From assembly GCA_019914945.1 (NCBI GenBank), contig CM034099.1, positions 21,292,704-21,356,703 of the forward strand: DNA of 64,000 bases, given 5' to 3'. A program made the position numbers and the translations under genes. The DNA is from Typha latifolia (taxonomy: Eukaryota; Streptophyta; Magnoliopsida; Poales; Typhaceae). Each line of letters starts with the position of its first letter. Position 1 is the first letter of the stretch. The notes under the pieces were generated by a model, which saw only the letters and a program-made list of their open reading frames with translations, did not search any database and was not told where the DNA came from. Positions 59,785 through 64,000 of this stretch are shown in pieces.

Positions 59785-61190
59785 AATCAATTTCCACCTA
59801 TAATGAGTATACTAGTCACCATGTATATCTACAACTAGGAAATTTTACTGCAGTTCTTCCTATAATATCCAAGGCCCTCGGTGGTTCACAATGGAGAGTA
59901 TCATTTCCATTATGTTAGCCGACAGATTCTATAGCGGTCTCATATACTTGTAGTTCATGAACTTCGAAATAAAATTCGATATGGAAGTACAACTGTAATT
60001 AACCACCTATGCATGATTGATGAGCTAATAAATGTAGATACGTTATTGCCTCCCGTTAGGTTGGTTGTATGTTAATATCACTGAATTCACTTAAGATGAT
60101 ATAAAACAATGTAGTTTGTACTTAATCTTGTTAAGTAGATCGATGATGATGATGGGGGGTGGTTGTGGCCTCTGCTGGCAGTCTTACAATAGAACATATG
60201 AAAGGAACCTGCCAACTATTCTGCAAGAAAATAAGTTGTGTGTAACCCCCACAGAGCTTTTTGTTTTTTGTTTTCCTTTCTTGACTAGATGAATGACATA
60301 TTCTTGTTACTGATATGCGTACTAATTCAGATCTCAATATCAGTATCTTATTTCGAACAACTTATCTACCATAGAGTACTCAAGTCTTTTAAGTGCAAAT
60401 TATGCATTTTGACATTTGTATGAAGCAATGAGAGATCTGTGAAACAAGGTGAGGTTCCATGATCTGGCAAAAGACTCCAATGTCGTGATGACAGAGTCAC
60501 ACATAGACAAACTTATTGGCATTAATGGATGCTGGAGTCTTCTAGTGAGACTGTACTATATGTAAGTCATTGCTGTCAAGTGGACCAAGCATTGTTATTC
60601 TCTGCATATTGTCACAATCTTCTCAAAATTTCACTGGCTATTCATATGACAACCTTACATTGTTCTATCTCAGGGAGAATAACTAAATTTCATATAAATT
60701 CTTTATTGTTCATATCACCATTGGACATGAGTTGTGCTTTTAGTCTTATAGATAAACTTGGCTGCGTAGAGAACATAGTTCTTCTCCTATTCATGCCCAA
60801 TAGTTTATTAAGGAGATAAATGAGAAACATATAGAGTAACTTAAAACTGTGATACTAATGAGATAAAAATGAACAAGAAGAAGAGCAACTCAAACCTACT
60901 TTGGCTAAAACTTTATTAGGTAAATCACGTCTGGAAAATTAAGTTTAAACACCACATCATTAAGTTCTCATTTTATCTCAAAAAAATAAAATAAAATAAA
61001 AATAAAATATAATTAACTTAAATTGGTCAAGAATGGCACAATCAAATTGATAATTTGATCTTGATCGAACCAATTGGACCAACCGGACCGATTAGATAGA
61101 GCCGATCTAGGTGCGAGTCCTGCACCGTTGGATTGGATAAATCTTGTCCGTCTAATCTAGGTTACTTTAGGGGCGCTCTTTTTATAGCCG
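59785..61190. other. Spacer between DUF1666 and eL34 genes
   Basis: AT-rich, no supported feature. Confidence 0.5.
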
Positions 61191-61222
61191 CGTCCGTGAA
61201 GATTATTGTTCCTCTAGGGTTT
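61191..61222 (+). promoter_or_regulatory. Core promoter and telo-box region of the eL34 gene
   Basis: TTTATAG at 61191-61197 may serve as TATA box; CTAGGGTTTT at 61213-61222 is the reverse complement of a telo-box (AAAACCCTAG), common near start sites of plant ribosomal protein genes. Confidence 0.45.
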
Positions 61223-61285
61223 TGTCGCCGAGAGCGCGAGGAGAGGGGAGGAAGAGGAAAAGAGTTTGAGAGGGAGGGAGGAGAG

Positions 61286-63357
<2,072 letters not shown>

Positions 63358-63778
63358 AAACCCAGAAAAGCGAAGGGGAAGATCAATGCTTTTGACTATT
63401 ATTTACTGAGGATTGTTCTTGTGGGCGTTGATGATAAATGATAGCAAAGCTCTTTTAATTGTGGTTATCAGTGTTAACTGTTGCAATTTGTGAGGGTTTT
63501 CTGTATTCTTATCGGTATGTTCTGTCGAATTCTGGGACACCTGATCCCTCTGTTGCGTTCTAATTATTTTTGCTAAACTATATCACTCTGTCAAATTATA
63601 AGCCGACAATGCTCTTTTTCATTCCTAAGTCTGCTTTATTAGGTTATGTTGCTTCTCTCTGTTTTATTTTCAACAGGTAATATATAAATGTGATGGCGTG
63701 TATCATTAAGCTTTATATAGTACTTAAATGTTGTGCATAGAATTTAGACCAAGTACAACAAATAGTGCCTCTGTCTTC
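63358..63778. other. 3' flanks of two convergent genes
   Basis: No feature beyond the 3' end of the eL34 gene and of the minus-strand gene that follows. Confidence 0.5.
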
Positions 63779-64000
63779 TTAAGCTGCTGTTGATGGTTGA
63801 TTCTTCTGGCTCAAAGCATGGGATGTTTCTTTTACCACGTCAAGCTCAGAGTTGCCTTCCATGCAAGAGCACAGGACCGGCGTCTTCTCCTTCTCCATTA
63901 GCTTCGCCTCTGCAAGGCCTTCCAGGTACTTAAACCCAGAATGGCAGGTGTACAAGTCATTCTGGATGCCTTCCTCCAGTGTTTCCAGGTGCCGCAACAT
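63779..64000 (-). CDS. 3' end of an unrecognised gene (partial)
   Basis: An open minus-strand frame running in from the right edge for 73 codons and stopping at 63779. It contains HLETLEEGIQNDLYTCHSGF and YLEGLAEAKLMEKEKTPVLC, and a polar tail ending NQPSTAA. The amphipathic charged first half looks like real coding sequence with helical character. The Met at the window edge need not be the start. I do not recognise the family. Confidence 0.5.
   Translation of the reverse strand: MLRHLETLEEGIQNDLYTCHSGFKYLEGLAEAKLMEKEKTPVLCSCMEGNSELDVVKETSHALSQKNQPSTAA

Overview
This is a stretch of plant nuclear DNA. Spliced genes with GT-AG (and two GC-AG) introns, long AT-rich spacers, many (GA/CT)n, (TA)n and (CA)n microsatellites and decayed transposon pieces all say so. 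The gene set is typical of land plants: DUF248 methyltransferase, Deg8, CLE, DYW-type PPR, GASA, ZF-HD, MIF, R2R3-MYB and DUF1666. Two intronless genes, the PPR gene and the ZF-HD gene, start very GC/CT-rich. The PPR gene becomes AT-richer toward its 3' end. That gradient is typical of commelinid monocots, so I infer a non-grass monocot (palm, banana or pineapple type) with low certainty; the species cannot be read from the sequence.

Layout. 0.4-1.9 kb: a Golgi pectin-type methyltransferase gene (PMT2-like) on the minus strand, running off the left edge. 3.6-11.2 kb: the chloroplast lumen protease gene DEG8, head-to-head with it, reconstructed here in 13 exons. 16.6 kb: a CLE45-type peptide gene. 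17.8-19.8 kb: a DYW-class PPR editing factor. 20.8-21.8 kb: a GASA/Snakin gene on the minus strand. 21.8-28.4 kb: a repeat-rich spacer with two diverged copies of one block around a dead LINE. 28.5-29.4 kb: a ZF-HD transcription factor. 32.8-33.1 kb: a MIF mini zinc finger on the minus strand, tail-to-tail with it. 33.1-41.1 kb: a long spacer with a possible unrecognised transcription unit (promoter near 37.1 kb) and a striking A-B-A-B' hairpin at 40.2 kb. 41.1-42.4 kb: a subgroup-1 R2R3-MYB on the minus strand. 42.4-49.9 kb: a gene-poor spacer with a Tourist-like MITE and a decayed organellar 23S rRNA fragment. 49.9-52.6 kb: a plastid-type alpha/beta-hydrolase-fold gene without a nucleophile serine. 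56.7-59.8 kb: a membrane-anchored DUF1666 gene. 61.3-63.4 kb: ribosomal protein eL34. 63.8-64 kb: the 3' end of an unrecognised minus-strand gene.

These are independent nuclear genes, not an operon. The one neighbour pair with a known functional link is ZF-HD and MIF: MIF microproteins pair with ZF-HD factors through the shared zinc finger and block them, and here they lie 3.4 kb apart. I found no tRNA gene, CRISPR array or intact autonomous transposon. Exon junctions were worked out by hand from splice signals, reading phase and recalled family sequences; none is backed by transcript data.
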